The position numbers were made by a program, and so were the translations under genes. Source: Simmondsia chinensis (lineage: Eukaryota > Streptophyta > Magnoliopsida > Caryophyllales > Simmondsiaceae). Taken from it: DNA of 64,000 bases. The first letter of the stretch is position 1, and each line of letters starts with the position of its first letter. The DNA lies in assembly GCA_018398585.1 (NCBI GenBank), contig JAGTTD010000022.1:2631501-2695500 (forward strand), written 5' to 3'. Below, one piece after another: positions 10,527 to 21,300 of the stretch. The notes below the pieces were generated by a model. That model worked only from the letters and a program-made list of their open reading frames with translations, did not search any database and was not told the origin of the DNA.

Positions 10527-11154
10527 CACAATTTTAATTGAACTTACTTGCTTACTTTTGGCCTGATAAATTTATACTCAGAAATATGTTAAAGAAGGAT
10601 GCTTCAGGGGGTGAATATTCTAGAGTAAATACAAAAGAAAAAACAGTGAGGCTTCGGTAGAGAGGAAGAAAAATCACAAAGAAGAGAGAAGGGTTACACA
10701 GATCATTTTGGAGGGGCATGTTTGAGGCACAGACACAGATAAGGTAACCAAAAGACTTGGATTTTGAACTAGGATTAGGGGCTGAAGGGCATGTTTGAGG
10801 TATATACCCATTTCAGGATATGTTTGAGTCGATGAGGACTTTTTTTTTTTGTAACTGCAAATTCTGCTTATGATTTCTAAAAGTTATCTCTTTAACTATT
10901 GGACAGAAAAAGAAGAGTTACATGGGGTTCAAAATCCGAGTCTTTAGTTTACCTTATATGTGTATCATCCTTCATTCAATTATATGGTTGGACAGCCCAC
11001 AATCCTTGAGCCTTTTATAGCATGTAAACTTTGAAATTTTTATGTAATAATATGACTTTTAAAAGGTAATTGAAAGTTTTAATCGAGAGTACAAAATGGC
11101 ACACTTACCAAAGCCGAGCACAGGAGAGGGAGAAAAGCAAAATAAAACAATGGA
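10527..11154. other. Non-coding stretch
   Basis: No gene seen. The phrase 'atgtttgag' recurs three times at 10720-10830; this may be a small degenerate repeat. Confidence 0.45.
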
Positions 11155-11372
11155 AAGTTGTTTTTCTTTTGATGCTTTTGCTTTTGCTTTTTGTGTTTTC
11201 TGTCGGCCGTTGTGGGAGTGGTTCTGGGGGTGGGGGTTGGGCTTGTTTTTCTTGTTTTTGCAAGTTTCGTCGTTATTTTCCCTTTGTCACACTTTATGTG
11301 TGTTCTTCGGGTCTATTGTTTGAGGCGCCGGCTTTTGTATTGCGAGTTTTCCTCTCTAATTATCAAAAAAAA
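11155..11372 (+). mobile_element. LINE 3'-end insertion
   Basis: T/G-rich LINE tail ending gcgccggcttttgtattgcg, then agttttcctctctaattatc and A8. Same terminal sequence as the complete LINE at 16220. The open frames across it reflect low complexity, not coding. Confidence 0.65.
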
Positions 11373-11757
11373 TAATGGACCCCAAAAACTCCTATATGCC
11401 TACCAACGCGTCAATTACTGAAGTATAATAGCAGATCCAAAAGATAATTGCAAGCAAATTGCACCACAGAGACAACAAACGTATATATTTGAGATTAATG
11501 AGGTCACTTGTGGTCCCTAAGTCAGATAATTGTTCACTTTCATGGAATTCTTTTATAATATATACAAATGAGAGACTTAAATCTAAAAATATTATCTCCT
11601 AGGAATCTTGAAATTTGATAATTTTTATGAATACATTCTGTCAAAATTTGATAAATTTTTATGTTAAAAAATATTAAAATGAAATATAATTTCAATAATA
11701 CATAATTATCCTTTTTTTTAGTTAAGAAAAGGAGAAGTCTTCAAAGGGAGACACAGA
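11373..11757. other. Non-coding AT-rich stretch
   Basis: No gene seen. 11580-11710 resembles the interior of the TTATCACTTAGGTACC MITE family. Confidence 0.45.
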
Positions 11758-11936
11758 GTTTAGCCAAGGCGCGTGGAGGCGTTGCAGTCCTAGAGTCGCC
11801 GCCTTGCCTCTTCCCAGTCGTACCATTTTCATCGTCATTCATGCTCATCATGGTGGCCTGTTTTCAGCTTTGAATGTGCGGAAAGGTGGGTTGCTTTGGC
11901 CAATCTCCGTCGAGCTGATGCTGGTCGTTTGGTCAT

Positions 11937-12199
11937 TTGACCAGTCCGTCATCGGGTCATTGGTGTTGTGGTTGCCTTAGAGCCGGTGGTGGTCGTTGGT
12001 CGTCGGCCTTCTCATGGCCGGTGGTTGGTCACTTGCGAAGGTGCGGTGGTGTAGGTGTGACAATGGAATGCCTATGCTCAACCCATGTGGTTCAAAGATC
12101 ATGGTTTGTTCAGAAGCTCATAATCACCGGCAGCCTGGTAAGGAAAGTATTTTTTTGCATTTTTGTAGACAATATTCCTTTTCAAATGAATAATCAATA
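11937..12199 (+). pseudogene. Half-LINE ORF1, 5' exon-like part (interrupted)
   Basis: The last 60 bases before the inner LINE encode FFCIFVDNIPFQM, the beginning of the RRM-like domain (FVDNIP = RNP2-type strand) of plant LINE ORF1. The reading frame resumes at 16257 with LKILFSNHGMVVDSFVPHK, the continuation of the same domain, once the insertion and one target copy are disregarded. Upstream (11771-12090) the sequence is unusually G/C-rich for this window (repeated ggt/ggtcg), as expected of a LINE 5' leader; no convincing start codon could be chosen. Confidence 0.65.
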
Positions 12200-12239
12200 T
12201 CATCAAGATCATGTGCTAGACCAAAAAGAGGAAGGAGAG

Positions 12240-12394
12240 CGCTAGACAAGCTTGGGCTTTTGGAGAGTCGGTTGGTTACAAATTCAATGGCTTAGAGGAA
12301 AGCATCATCAAGATCATGTCCCACACACAAGAAGATGACTTCACACTGAATAGAAGGAAGAAGAAGAAGAAACACTTACCACTACCAGTTGTAA
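12240..12394 (+). pseudogene. LINE ORF1 C-terminal remnant
   Basis: In one frame the sequence reads QAWAFGESVGYKFNGLEESIIKIM, then a run RRKKKKKHLPLP, stopping just before the ORF2 start. W-x-FGES-x-G-x-KFNGLEE is the terminal ORF1 motif, as seen at 4860-4950. It confirms that the inner LINE is truncated only within ORF1. Confidence 0.6.
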
Positions 12395-12398
12395 GAAA

Positions 12399-15300
12399 AT
12401 GAAGGTATGTGCTTGGAATGTAAGGGGTGTAGGGGGTAGGGAGAAGAAATCAGTAATAAGGGACATTGTAACATCACATAAGATAGCAGTGTTGGGTTTG
12501 GTGGAAACTAAGCATAGTAGGGTGTCTGTAAGGGACATTAAGAGGTGTTGGGGGTCTGATACAAGCCATTGGGAGGAAGTAGCAACTGTGGGAGGGTCTG
12601 GAGGCCTAATTCTTATGTGGGATGATGATGTTTTTACTGTCACTTGCACTTTAAAGGTCTCAAGATGGATATGCCTAGTTGGGTCCTTGCTGCAAGAGGA
12701 CTTTGTATGCCTTTTTTGTCTTGTTTATGGTCCATGCTCTAGAGTAGATAGAAGTGCCTTATGGGATGAGCTAGAAAGAGTACTTGGTGCTAACAACATC
12801 CCTGCATTTGTATTTGGTGATTTCAATGAAATCCTCAATGCTGGAAAGAGGAAAGGAATCACGGTCATCACACAAGGAACTAGAGATTTTAGAGAATTTT
12901 TGAACAAAACAGGGCTAATTGATGTCCCATTATTAGGGAGAAAGTTCACATGGGCTAGAGGTCAATCAATGAGCCGTATTGATAGAGTACTTGTCCATAA
13001 GGAATGGTTGAGCAAGTTTCCTCATTTGCAGTAGTTTGGTCTGAAGAAAGGCCTCTTGGATCATTGCCCGATTGTCACTCAGCTTGATGAAACTCAATGG
13101 GGTCCTAAACCATTCAGATGCTTTGATTGTTGGTTCTCCCACCCGGAATATTCCAAGATAGTTCAAGAAGAATGGCAAGCACATCAAGGATTATCCTTTG
13201 GGAAGAGGCCAAAAAGGCTACAGAAGCCACTCAAGAAATGGAATAAGGAGATGGACATATTGATCTAAAGATCACTGCAATTGAGGAGGAGTTGGATAGG
13301 CTAAGGGATAAAGCAGAACAATCACAGCTATTAGAGGAGGATAGGGCAAGAAAACAAACTGCTACATCTCTGCTATGGATTTGGTACAGAAGAAAGGAAA
13401 GATATTGGCTTCAACTCTCTAGAAGTAAGAAGATCACTGAAATGGATCAAAACACAAAATACTTTCACACACTGGCTTCTATTCAATCAAAGAAGAAGGC
13501 AATGCATAGAGTTAGAGTATGGGGTATGGTTCATCACAAGCCAAGGCAAATGAAGGCAGCTGTGGCATCTTATTTCCTACAGCTATATACAGAACCATTG
13601 CAGATCAGGCCTGAGATTGGGGAGCTGAATCTACCAAGACTGTCAGAAGAAGATGCAGGCCTATTAGAAGGTGTACGGTGTTCCCAAGAGATTAAAGAGG
13701 CTGTGTGGGAATGTAATGGGAGTAAAGCTCTAGGTTACGATGGCTATAACTTCAAATTCATTATAGAGATGTGAAGCACATTGGGTGAAGATTTACTTGC
13801 ATACATTAGGGAGTTCTTTAGCTCGGGTGAATTGAACAATTCAGTGAATACAACATGGGTCAGCCTCATCCCTAAGATTGAAGGAGCAGTGAACATCTCT
13901 AAATTTAGGCCTATAAGCATGGTGGGGTGTGTCTACAAGATCATCTCAAAGGTCCTAAGTAGAAGGCTTGCAAGGGCCATACCTGAGTTGGTAGGAGAAA
14001 ACCAAACAGCTTTTGAGAAAGGAAGGTAGATTATGGATGGTGCTCTTATAGCTAATGAGGTGGTTTATTGGCTGAAAAAGAACAAGAAAAAGGGGGCGTT
14101 GATGAAATTAGACTTTCAAAAGGCCTATGACTCAGTGAACTGGAATTTTGTGAGTCAGGTGCTCCACAATATGGGCTTCGATCCTAAATTTGCAAGTTAG
14201 ATACTTGAGTGCATTACTACTTCGACCATGTCTATCCTTGTCAATGGTTCCCCAACAACAACATTTAAGATGGAAAGGGGTCTTAGACAAGGTAATCCAT
14301 TATCTCAATTCCTATTTGTCATGTTATCAGAGGTGTTGAATAGATCTGTCATTAAAGCAGTAAGTGGGGGTAAGATTCAAGGCCTTGAGGCGGGAGCAAG
14401 GAAGGTACTACTTACTCATCTACAATTTGCTAATGATACCCTCTTCTTTTGCCCTGTGAATGAAGACATAATATACAACATCCAAGATCTCCTTCAATGC
14501 TTCCAAGCAGTGTCAGGACTGAAGATTAACTATGCAAAATTTGCCATTGTATGCCTTGGAGTTCCAGAGACTAGAGGGAGAGTAATAGTAGATCATCTAG
14601 GCTGCCAACTTGCTAAACTTCCAATCAAGCATTTAGGTTTGCCTTTAGGAGCAAATTCGAAGCTGTCAGCAATGTGGAAGCCCGTCATTGACAGAATTGA
14701 GAAGAATCTTGCCATGTGGAAGCAAAAGTCTCTATCAAAGGCTGGGAGGTTAACCTTGATTAAGACTGTACTCAACAATTTATCCACATACTATATGTCG
14801 ATCTTTCAAGCCCCTAAGAAAGTGCTAAAGAAGATAGTAAAGTTACAAAGGAAGTTCTTTTGGGGATAGAATGAAGAAAATGGGGGTATCCCATGTATCA
14901 AATGGGAATTGATTCAAAAACCCAAGCATTTGGGAGGCTTAGGAGTAGGGGATCCGTTGATCAAGAATGCAGCCTTACTGTTCAAGTGGTGGTGGAGGTT
15001 TTCAGAAGAAGGTTCAATTTTATGGAAGGAGGTCATATGCTCGATTCATGGTGGAACACCACAGGACTTAATGCGTCCAGAAGTAGGAAGAACGAGTAGT
15101 TCACCATGGAAAGGAATCATTGGCTGTGTAAACATGTCAGAGGAGACAAAGCAAATGCTAAATGTAGTGAAGATAAAGGTTGGAGATGGATCAAAGACAA
15201 AGTTTTGGAAGCATGTCTGGATGGGTGAGCAGTCCCTTGAGGTAGCATTCCTAAACTTATTCACTATTTCTCTGCAGAAAGACCACTTCATTTCTCAAAT

Positions 15301-16010
15301 GGGTATTTGGGATGGGAATCATTGGAGATGGATCCTAAATTGGAGAAGAAGTTTTTTTAGTAGAGAAGAGGCAAGTGTGGAAGCCCTGATTGCATTGTTG
15401 GGAGTGGTACAATTAGACAGGAATGCAGCTGGTAGATTGAGATGGGAGCATGTCCCTGGTGAGGTATATAATGTCAATTCCTTTGTCTAGGCTGTATCAG
15501 GAGCTTCATCCAGCATGATATCGGTACACCACTTAGTGTGTGGAGCATGGAAAGGCTTTGCACCTCCGAAGGTTGAAGTGTTAGAGTGGATGGCACTCCT
15601 TGGCAAGATGAATACAAAGCAAAGATTATGGAACATTGTTATAATCATAGATTAGGACAGATGGTGCCCCTTATGTAATGACGTTGAAGAAAGTGTAGAT
15701 CATTTGTTTATGTCTTGTCAGGAATCCTTGAAATTATGGTGCTCGTGTTAGGATTGGTGGGGTTTATTTTCGGTCCTGCCTAACTCTATAAAGGATCACT
15801 TCTTTCAATGGTCTTCTTATGCAGTAGGCCGTAAATTCCAGAGGAAAGCTTGGTTGTCACTCTTCTTTGTTATAATATGGGAGTTATGGTGTGCAAGAAA
15901 CAAATTCGTAGTCCAAGAAAAGTATTGGGACTTGAGAGATGCAACATGGTTAAGCAGGGTTAGAGTGGGGCTCTGGGTGAAAGCATGGTGTCCAACCTTT
16001 CCATATTCTC
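12399..16010 (+). pseudogene. LINE ORF2: endonuclease-reverse transcriptase-zf-RVT, disrupted
   Basis: From ATG 12399: an AP-type endonuclease with CAWNVRG, VLGLVETK (catalytic Glu), LVYGPC, FGDFNEIL and SRIDRVL, followed by LLDHCPI after a stop at 13032. Reverse transcriptase: LIPK, KFRPISM, KAYDSVNW, RGLRQGNPLSQF and FANDT. Then a W-rich linker (LFKWWWRF) and zf-RVT (WCPLC...VDHLFMSC) near 15660-15720. In-frame stops fall at 13032, 13266, 13772, 14027, 14199, 14867, 15488, 15653 and 15757, mostly TAG or TGA at expected Gln or Trp codons. The RT box is FANDT, where the family has FADDT, so a catalytic Asp is lost; GNPLSQ replaces GDPLSP. Product would act in target-primed reverse transcription in the nucleus. 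Confidence 0.92.
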
Positions 16011-16256
16011 CATCAGAAGTTGCTTGCAATGTGGCATGTCTTACAAACTGATCTCCATGAAGCTACAGCTACGAGCCTGGAGTATTTAGAAGCTTCGATA
16101 CCCTACTTTTGGTGTTATACTTTCTTCGTTTTGGCATGTACTCCTTTTGATTCTACTTTCGTTGTACTTTTGGAGCCTATTCTTAGGCTGCCATTTTTTG
16201 TATCGAGCATTGCTCTCTAATTATCAAAAAAAAAAAAAAAAAAAGAATAATCAATA

Positions 16257-17910
16257 GTTGAAGATCTTATTCTCAAACCATGGGATGGTTGTGGATTCCT
16301 TTGTGCCTCATAAATTAAGGAAGTTGGTATAAAAGTGGGGAAGAAGCCGAACTAGCTATTAGGGAAGCAAATGGATCCTGGCTGGGTAATCAAAGATTGA
16401 AGGTGTGTTGGCCAATATTTGAAAGAGATATTAGTAAGGGGAGTAGTGAACAACAAAGTAACGGTAACTATGAGGTTAATATTCAGCTTTACTCGAATCA
16501 GAACCAGAGATCCTTTGCTGATATGGTCAGAAAAGGTAGTTAAGAGAGAACTGGGTTAAACTCAATAAGCCCCAATAATGGAAATGCTGAGCTGGTGGTT
16601 GGTAAGGATGATTGAGCCAAAGTGTTCGACAAGTTTGTGAAGGTTCAGGGGATTGATAGAGAAATCTTTTAGTTGGAAGAGGTGGAAGAGAATGTTAGTA
16701 AGCTGAATAGGAATCTGGTCATTGAAACTATGATGGATATTAAATCGAAAGCCATCTCATTAAGACTATATCAAGAGGGGCTCAACTTCTCTAAAATTTG
16801 CATCTTAGGTGGCTGGAAATTTCTTCTCATTTTCACATCCATAAAAGAAAGGGAGATGTTTTTTCAGCTGAAATGTCCAAGAAAAACAAATGGTTTTAGA
16901 TAATTTCTGTCTGGATTGAATTTGAATGAAATATGAAGAGAATAGCCTGAGTTGCTTGTTATGGAATGCCTTTTCATGCGTGGTCGTCTAGTAACTTCCA
17001 TAAATTGGTTAAGCAATGGGGTTCAATCCTAGTGATGGACAAGTTTTAGCGTCAAGTCTTTTGAGGTTGGAGTAGTCCTCATCGAGATTGAGTTACTTGA
17101 TCCAATCAAAGATGTTGTGGTCCTATAGATTAGGCATTCTAAACACATTATTCACGTGTTTGAAACCAATCGGGTGACCTTTGAATCATTCCAGGAACAT
17201 GCTTTGGGTGATTGTGCTAGCGGAAATGATCTTACTAAAGGAAATGTCTCCACTAACCCTAGAGATGAGGAGAGAGTGGATAGGGATCCCACATTAATGC
17301 GTGGTGTGGGTGATTCTCATGGAGTTGATAATGTTGTGGGCACTTCCCCTGCTTTGGGTGGCTTACTAGCTTTTGCGGATTCCCCTCAAATCTCTCATAG
17401 TATATACTCTGCTGGTACTCTTAAAGTGACTGAGGATCTTGATCTAAAGCATGGTACGGTGGAGAAGGCCAATAATGGTGTTGATGAGATCGTTGTGGTT
17501 GAGGTGTTGGGTGAAGATACGATGCCTGCGGTTGGTTCTAGTGATAGTTTTCCAGCTTATGTAGGCTAGGAGCACATTGAATGCTTCGTGAAGCTTAAAT
17601 GCAACCGTTTTGACATGGTGGTTAACCTTATTGTTGATTCTGCGGATCCCCCCACCCCGCCTTTGCCTCCGAGTCTAATTGGTCTTGCACTTTGTCCTGA
17701 TATGTCCTCTGCCAAGCCTTCTTCTACCTTAGACGAGCTCCTAGAGCATGGGACATGAAGAAAAAAATTGGGCCTAAACTATGATGGTCTTGAGTCTGAC
17801 ATGCATCGACTTTTTTGCTCTCTTGAAGACGAAGCTCATGGTGGGGTTACCTGGAAGAAGAAGAAGCTTCAAAAGAAGAAGTCATGCCATGCTTCGTCCC
17901 CCGTCAGACT
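16257..17910 (+). pseudogene. Half-LINE ORF1, main part, disrupted
   Basis: Broken frames encode, in order: the rest of the RRM-like domain (HGMVVDSFVPHK; EEAELAIREANGSWLGNQRLKV), a linker (RSFADMVRKG), a DUF4283-like block around 16660-17060 including ECYGMPFHAWSSSNFHKLVKQWG, then an acidic low-complexity region (17156-17569, 137 codons open), and a Lys-rich C-terminus (WKKKKLQKKKS) to about 17910. Several stops and at least one frameshift (near 16337) kill it. Such ORF1 proteins bind RNA. The final W-x2-GK-x2-GLSF segment seen at 4860-4950 is absent here. Confidence 0.75.
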
Positions 17911-18328
17911 TTGATGTCATTGGTGCTCTATGCGTGAATTACTTGGGGCAGGTGCATGCTGAGTAGCAATTTGAGTGCTTCTGGCAAGTATTTCTATTCA
18001 TACGAAAAAGTTGTTGGTGTTTGAAATTGTAAGTGTCTATTTAGTATTGTCCTGAGTAAGTTGGAGGGCCTTCTTCATCGACAATGCTCGTTTTTTACAT
18101 TTAGAAGTTTTTTTTTTCCTTAGATTGGTGTGGCCTACTTCGCATTTTCGTACCTTAGGAGTTGATGCAAGTGTATTTCTAGGCGTCTATAGCTTTTCAG
18201 GTCTTTTATTTTGTTATGCTTTTGTCCCACTTTTGCTGGTTTCTCGAGCTTCACTTCGATAGATGTGCCAAATTGTACTGAGAGATTTCTTTCTAATTAT
18301 CAGGGAAAAAGAAATGTTTAGCCAAGGC

Positions 18329-18600
18329 AAAAAAACATGACATACAACTATTGTTATTTATGGATAGCTTACTTTAAAATCCGACCAAGGTTTATTTTAT
18401 TGTAATATACTCAACTTTTGCTGAAAATATTAACATAATTTATATATATTATCATAATTTTTTAATAATCAAATAGATAACTTTCAATACGAAGCCGATG
18501 CACCCACCGAACTGGAATTCAAGAGAGTCCAACAGAGCAAGGAGAAAAAATAACAACAAACTCCAAAACACATAGACACAACACTTACCCAAAGGGCACA
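18329..18600. other. Non-coding AT-rich stretch
   Basis: No gene seen. Confidence 0.5.
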
Positions 18601-18619
18601 AAATTGTTCAACTTCCTAA

Positions 18620-18683
18620 CAGCAACAATAACAACAACAAACTCAGTGTCTACAAAGGCTCCCGCAAAAGCAGAGTCTGAGGA
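18620..18683 (-). mobile_element. Very short SINE 3'-end insertion with target duplication
   Basis: About 64 bp on the minus strand carry cagactctgcttttgcgggag, ggcactgagt-like text and a TTGTTGTTATTG end. It sits between aaattgttcaacttcctaa (18601-18619) and aaattgttcagcttccta (18684-18701), a duplication with one mismatch. It is only the last part of the SINE 3' domain. Confidence 0.8.
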
Positions 18684-18819
18684 AAATTGTTCAGCTTCCT
18701 ACTAAAATTTAATAAATCTAATATAAAATGATTATACGTCAGAATATCAAAATGATATAGATCAACCCATGGTGTTGTTATTTCTCCCTCTCTCTCTCTC
18801 TCTTTTTTTTTTTTTTTTT

Positions 18820-18925
18820 TGCTCCTGTTTTGTTGTTCGTAGTGTTTTCTTTTGTCATGTCCCCCGTTTGGAACGCCGTGTACTGTAATCCGAGCTTTGC
18901 TCGCAATTTATAGGGAAAAAAAAAA
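18820..18925 (+). mobile_element. LINE 3'-end insertion, type B
   Basis: Ends gtaatccgagctttgctcgc, aatttatagg, then an A-run; CGAGC-TTT-GCTCG forms a perfect hairpin. Preceded by CT and T low-complexity sequence (18783-18822). Confidence 0.6.
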
Positions 18926-19369
18926 TGTGAAACTTAAAGAGGAGAAGCATATCCGCCTCACGTGCGTAGCGAATCTCTTTTCAATTTCAAATATAACTAT
19001 TCCCTTTTGCCTTTATTATTGAGTTATTTACTATGCTTAACTTTACAAAGCATTCCAAAAAGTTGGTAATTTTTTTGGGGTATTGGATTACTGTACACAA
19101 CAGCATTGTAATCAGAACCCACTATTTTTTTCACCTTTTTTTTTTACCATCGGGGTAATCCAATATCAAACATTTGGAGACAACCTCGGGATACAAAAAC
19201 CTATATCTCAAAGTAGGAGACCCGAGTGCCATACACATTGAGAAAATGGAAAAAATAAAAAAATTGTTATTGGTACAGGGGGTGAAAGAGATAGAGAGAG
19301 AGAGAGAGATTGATGATGAAAATTGTTATAACTATAGTAATAATTATTATCGTTAGAGTAATAATATAC
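18926..19369. other. Non-coding stretch with AG microsatellite
   Basis: No gene seen. An AG run lies at about 19291-19310. The short open frames here are low-complexity artefacts. Confidence 0.5.
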
Positions 19370-19555
19370 TTGTTTTAACTGGAGTGGTGCGATTCTGGAT
19401 GTTGGGTATGATTTATTCGATGTTATACTCAATTTGATTCCTATGGGTATTTTTGTTATTTTCCTTTTTGCATACTTTGGTGTGTGCCCTTTGGATTTTC
19501 CTCAGGAGATGTCAGCTTTTGTTTTACAAGCTTTTCCTCCCTAATTATCGAAAAA
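19370..19555 (+). mobile_element. LINE 3'-end insertion
   Basis: T/G-rich tail with 'tgttatactcaatttgattcc', 'gtgtgccctttggattttcc' and the end ttcctccctaattatcg plus A5. Closely related to the tails at 19985-20158 and 24169-24450. Confidence 0.6.
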
Positions 19556-19750
19556 GAAGAATAGCAGTATAGTTTCTAAAAAATAGGAGTCATGACAATA
19601 TTGTTATGGTAATAACAGTATTACCCTAGAAAAAAGGGGGCCAGCCTGTAAAGAGTTTTTTTTTTTAAATTAATAGAAAATGAGCTAAAAATATAAACAA
19701 TAACCAAAGAGAAGATGCATAAATGGAAAGAACCAAATAGGTGACTCGCT

Positions 19751-19880
19751 ATTTTTTTTTCGATAATTTCCGAAACAAGCTCGAATAGAAAAGCAGACGC
19801 ACCTACAAAGAAGTAGGGCCCATAGACAAAAACCAAGAAACGAAAAACATAAAGAGAAGGAACAAAAATAAAAAACAAAA
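19751..19880 (-). mobile_element. LINE 3'-end insertion
   Basis: On the plus strand: T-run, cgataatttccgaaacaagc, then tcgaatagaaaagcagacgc, cacctacaaagaagtagggccc; the complement is the usual LINE tail (gggccctacttctttgtagg...ttatcg-A). Boundaries approximate. Confidence 0.6.
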
Positions 19881-19984
19881 TGTGAGAATGTGATATCAAA
19901 ACACCTTTGACAAATAGTTCACTACAAAATTAGTTTCTCCGAAGAAATGATTAAACCAAAAATTACCAAAAACAATTAGCCTGC

Positions 19985-20158
19985 ATATTTTTGTGTTGTT
20001 TTTGTTTATCTAGAGGAGTGTTGTTTTGGGTGTTAGGTTTTTGTCCAGTCTGACTCTCGTGGGTGTTTTTATTATTTTTCCTTGTGCCCTTCGAATTTTC
20101 CTTTGCAGATATCAACTTTTATATCGCACATTTTTCCACTTCGCAAATTATCGTAAAG
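19985..20158 (+). mobile_element. LINE 3'-end insertion
   Basis: Tail with 'gggtgttaggtttttgtcc', 'ccctt cgaattttcctttgc'-type text and the end ccacttcgcaaattatcg. Related to 24169-24450. Confidence 0.55.
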
Positions 20159-20485
20159 CAAGACTGCAAAGAATTTGACCTCGTAGTAATGTCTTAATTA
20201 TAGGGTTTACCTAAACTATCATATCTGCAATTTTCTTTCACTAAAGCTAGGAATCTAAAGTTAGATAATAATACCATTCATATAATACAAAATAATTTAG
20301 TTTTAATTTATATTCGTTTTAGCAAAAAGAGATCTCTTTTGCAAAGAGAATCTCGTTAATTGTCCCAAGAAAAAAGGTTGCTTTGATTCATGTGAACAAA
20401 TGCACACAACACAAAGTTAAAAAAAATGATTTTTACAGCTCTTTTAAACAAAAGAAATCATTCACGGGACATATCCCAGCAATCT
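20159..20485. other. Non-coding stretch
   Basis: AT-rich, no gene seen. Confidence 0.5.
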
Positions 20486-20500
20486 TTACATTTGAAGGAT

Positions 20501-20614
20501 TTTTTATTTTCGATAAATAAAAAGCAAGGCTCAACACAATAGTGTCGTCCCAACAATCGGGGACCCGACAGGAACAAGAGCAAAAACAAAAGAGAACAAG
20601 GTAAAACCCCACCC
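20501..20614 (-). mobile_element. LINE 3'-end insertion with target duplication
   Basis: Flanked by ttacatttgaaggat (20486-20500) and ttacatttgtaggat (20615-20629). The minus strand ends gagccttgctttttatttatcg plus A's, the type B end. Confidence 0.75.
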
Positions 20615-20629
20615 TTACATTTGTAGGAT

Positions 20630-21207
20630 ATAAAGCGAATGTTTCAAATGAGGCCCTATGTATATAATGCAAATTTTTTTTAACAATGTAGCATTAATAC
20701 AACAAATTATAAAAATTTAAATCATAAAATTTGTTAATATTTTTAACTAAGATTTTAAGAAACGTAATCTCTATGATATGGGGGCCCTTAAATTTCGGTT
20801 AAGTTCTCTAAAGACCTTATTTTTTGATATAATTTTCTATTTATTCATAATTATTGAAAAAAAAAAGCTAGATAATTTCATATAATTTTAAAAACAAGAG
20901 TTGAAAAAAAAAAATTTATCAAAGAAAAAAGAGTGAATAAAAACACTCATTGGAACATCATTAGAAGTTTATAATTTTGGATTAATTAGTCTTTTGAGAT
21001 TGTATAAAAGCATTGGTGATTTAGAAGTTGCAAGAATTTTCTCCTTGATTATCGAAAAAATTAATGTAATACCAATCGCTTATAACATAAATATACAATT
21101 GAGACACAATGGGTGTTTGCGAAGTGATGATCAAAGGAACTAGTTGGTTCTATGAATATTAGGATCTAGTTGATGATCAAAGGAACCTAATTGAAATATA
21201 TATTTTC
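20630..21207. other. Non-coding stretch with LINE/MITE scraps
   Basis: A phrase at 20648-20660 ('caaatgaggcccta') matches a Tourist MITE end without its partner. 21000-21062 ends tctccttgattatcg plus A5, a very short LINE 3' end. No gene seen. Confidence 0.45.
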
Positions 21208-21300
21208 TCGATAATTGAAAAGAAAGCTCTAAGTACAAGCCAGCGCAGTGGAGCCTGAGAAAGCCCACATGAGAGGAAAAAAAGCAAAATAAAACAAAAG
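21208..21300 (-). mobile_element. LINE 3'-end insertion
   Basis: Plus-strand text cgataattgaaaagaaagctc, aagtacaagccagcgcagtgg, agcctgagaaagcccac is the complement of a type A LINE tail. Boundaries approximate. Confidence 0.6.

Larger units (their letters stand above)
12200..16244 (+). mobile_element. L1-type LINE, 5'-truncated in ORF1, nested in the half-LINE
   Basis: A 12-bp duplication, gaataatcaata (12188-12199 and 16245-16256), flanks a 4,045-bp insertion: ORF1 C-terminus, ORF2 (endonuclease, reverse transcriptase, zf-RVT), a 3' region of about 220 bp, and A-tail (16225-16244). The 3' end reads tatcgagcattgctctctaattatc followed by A's, with a GAGC/GCTC hairpin. ORF2 has at least nine disabling changes, so it is no longer autonomous. 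It is younger than the element it splits. Confidence 0.9.
11771..18315 (+). mobile_element. Half-LINE: ORF1-only LINE-derived element, split by a later LINE
   Basis: An exact 13-bp duplication, gtttagccaaggc, at 11758-11770 and 18316-18328 bounds the element. Removing the inner LINE (12200-16244) and one copy of its duplication leaves about 2.5 kb: a GC-rich 5' region, a broken ORF1 with RRM-like domain, and a 3' tail ending gagatttctttctaattatc plus an A-rich run. No endonuclease or RT sequence lies between the ORF1 end (about 17910) and the 3' end, and the element keeps both ends. This is the organisation of mammalian HAL1 'half-L1' elements. It would depend on LINE enzymes in trans (inference). 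Confidence 0.8.

Noticed and set aside
12399..16010. The inner LINE as an active autonomous element
   Set aside because: Nine or so in-frame stops and loss of a catalytic Asp in the RT box rule out activity.
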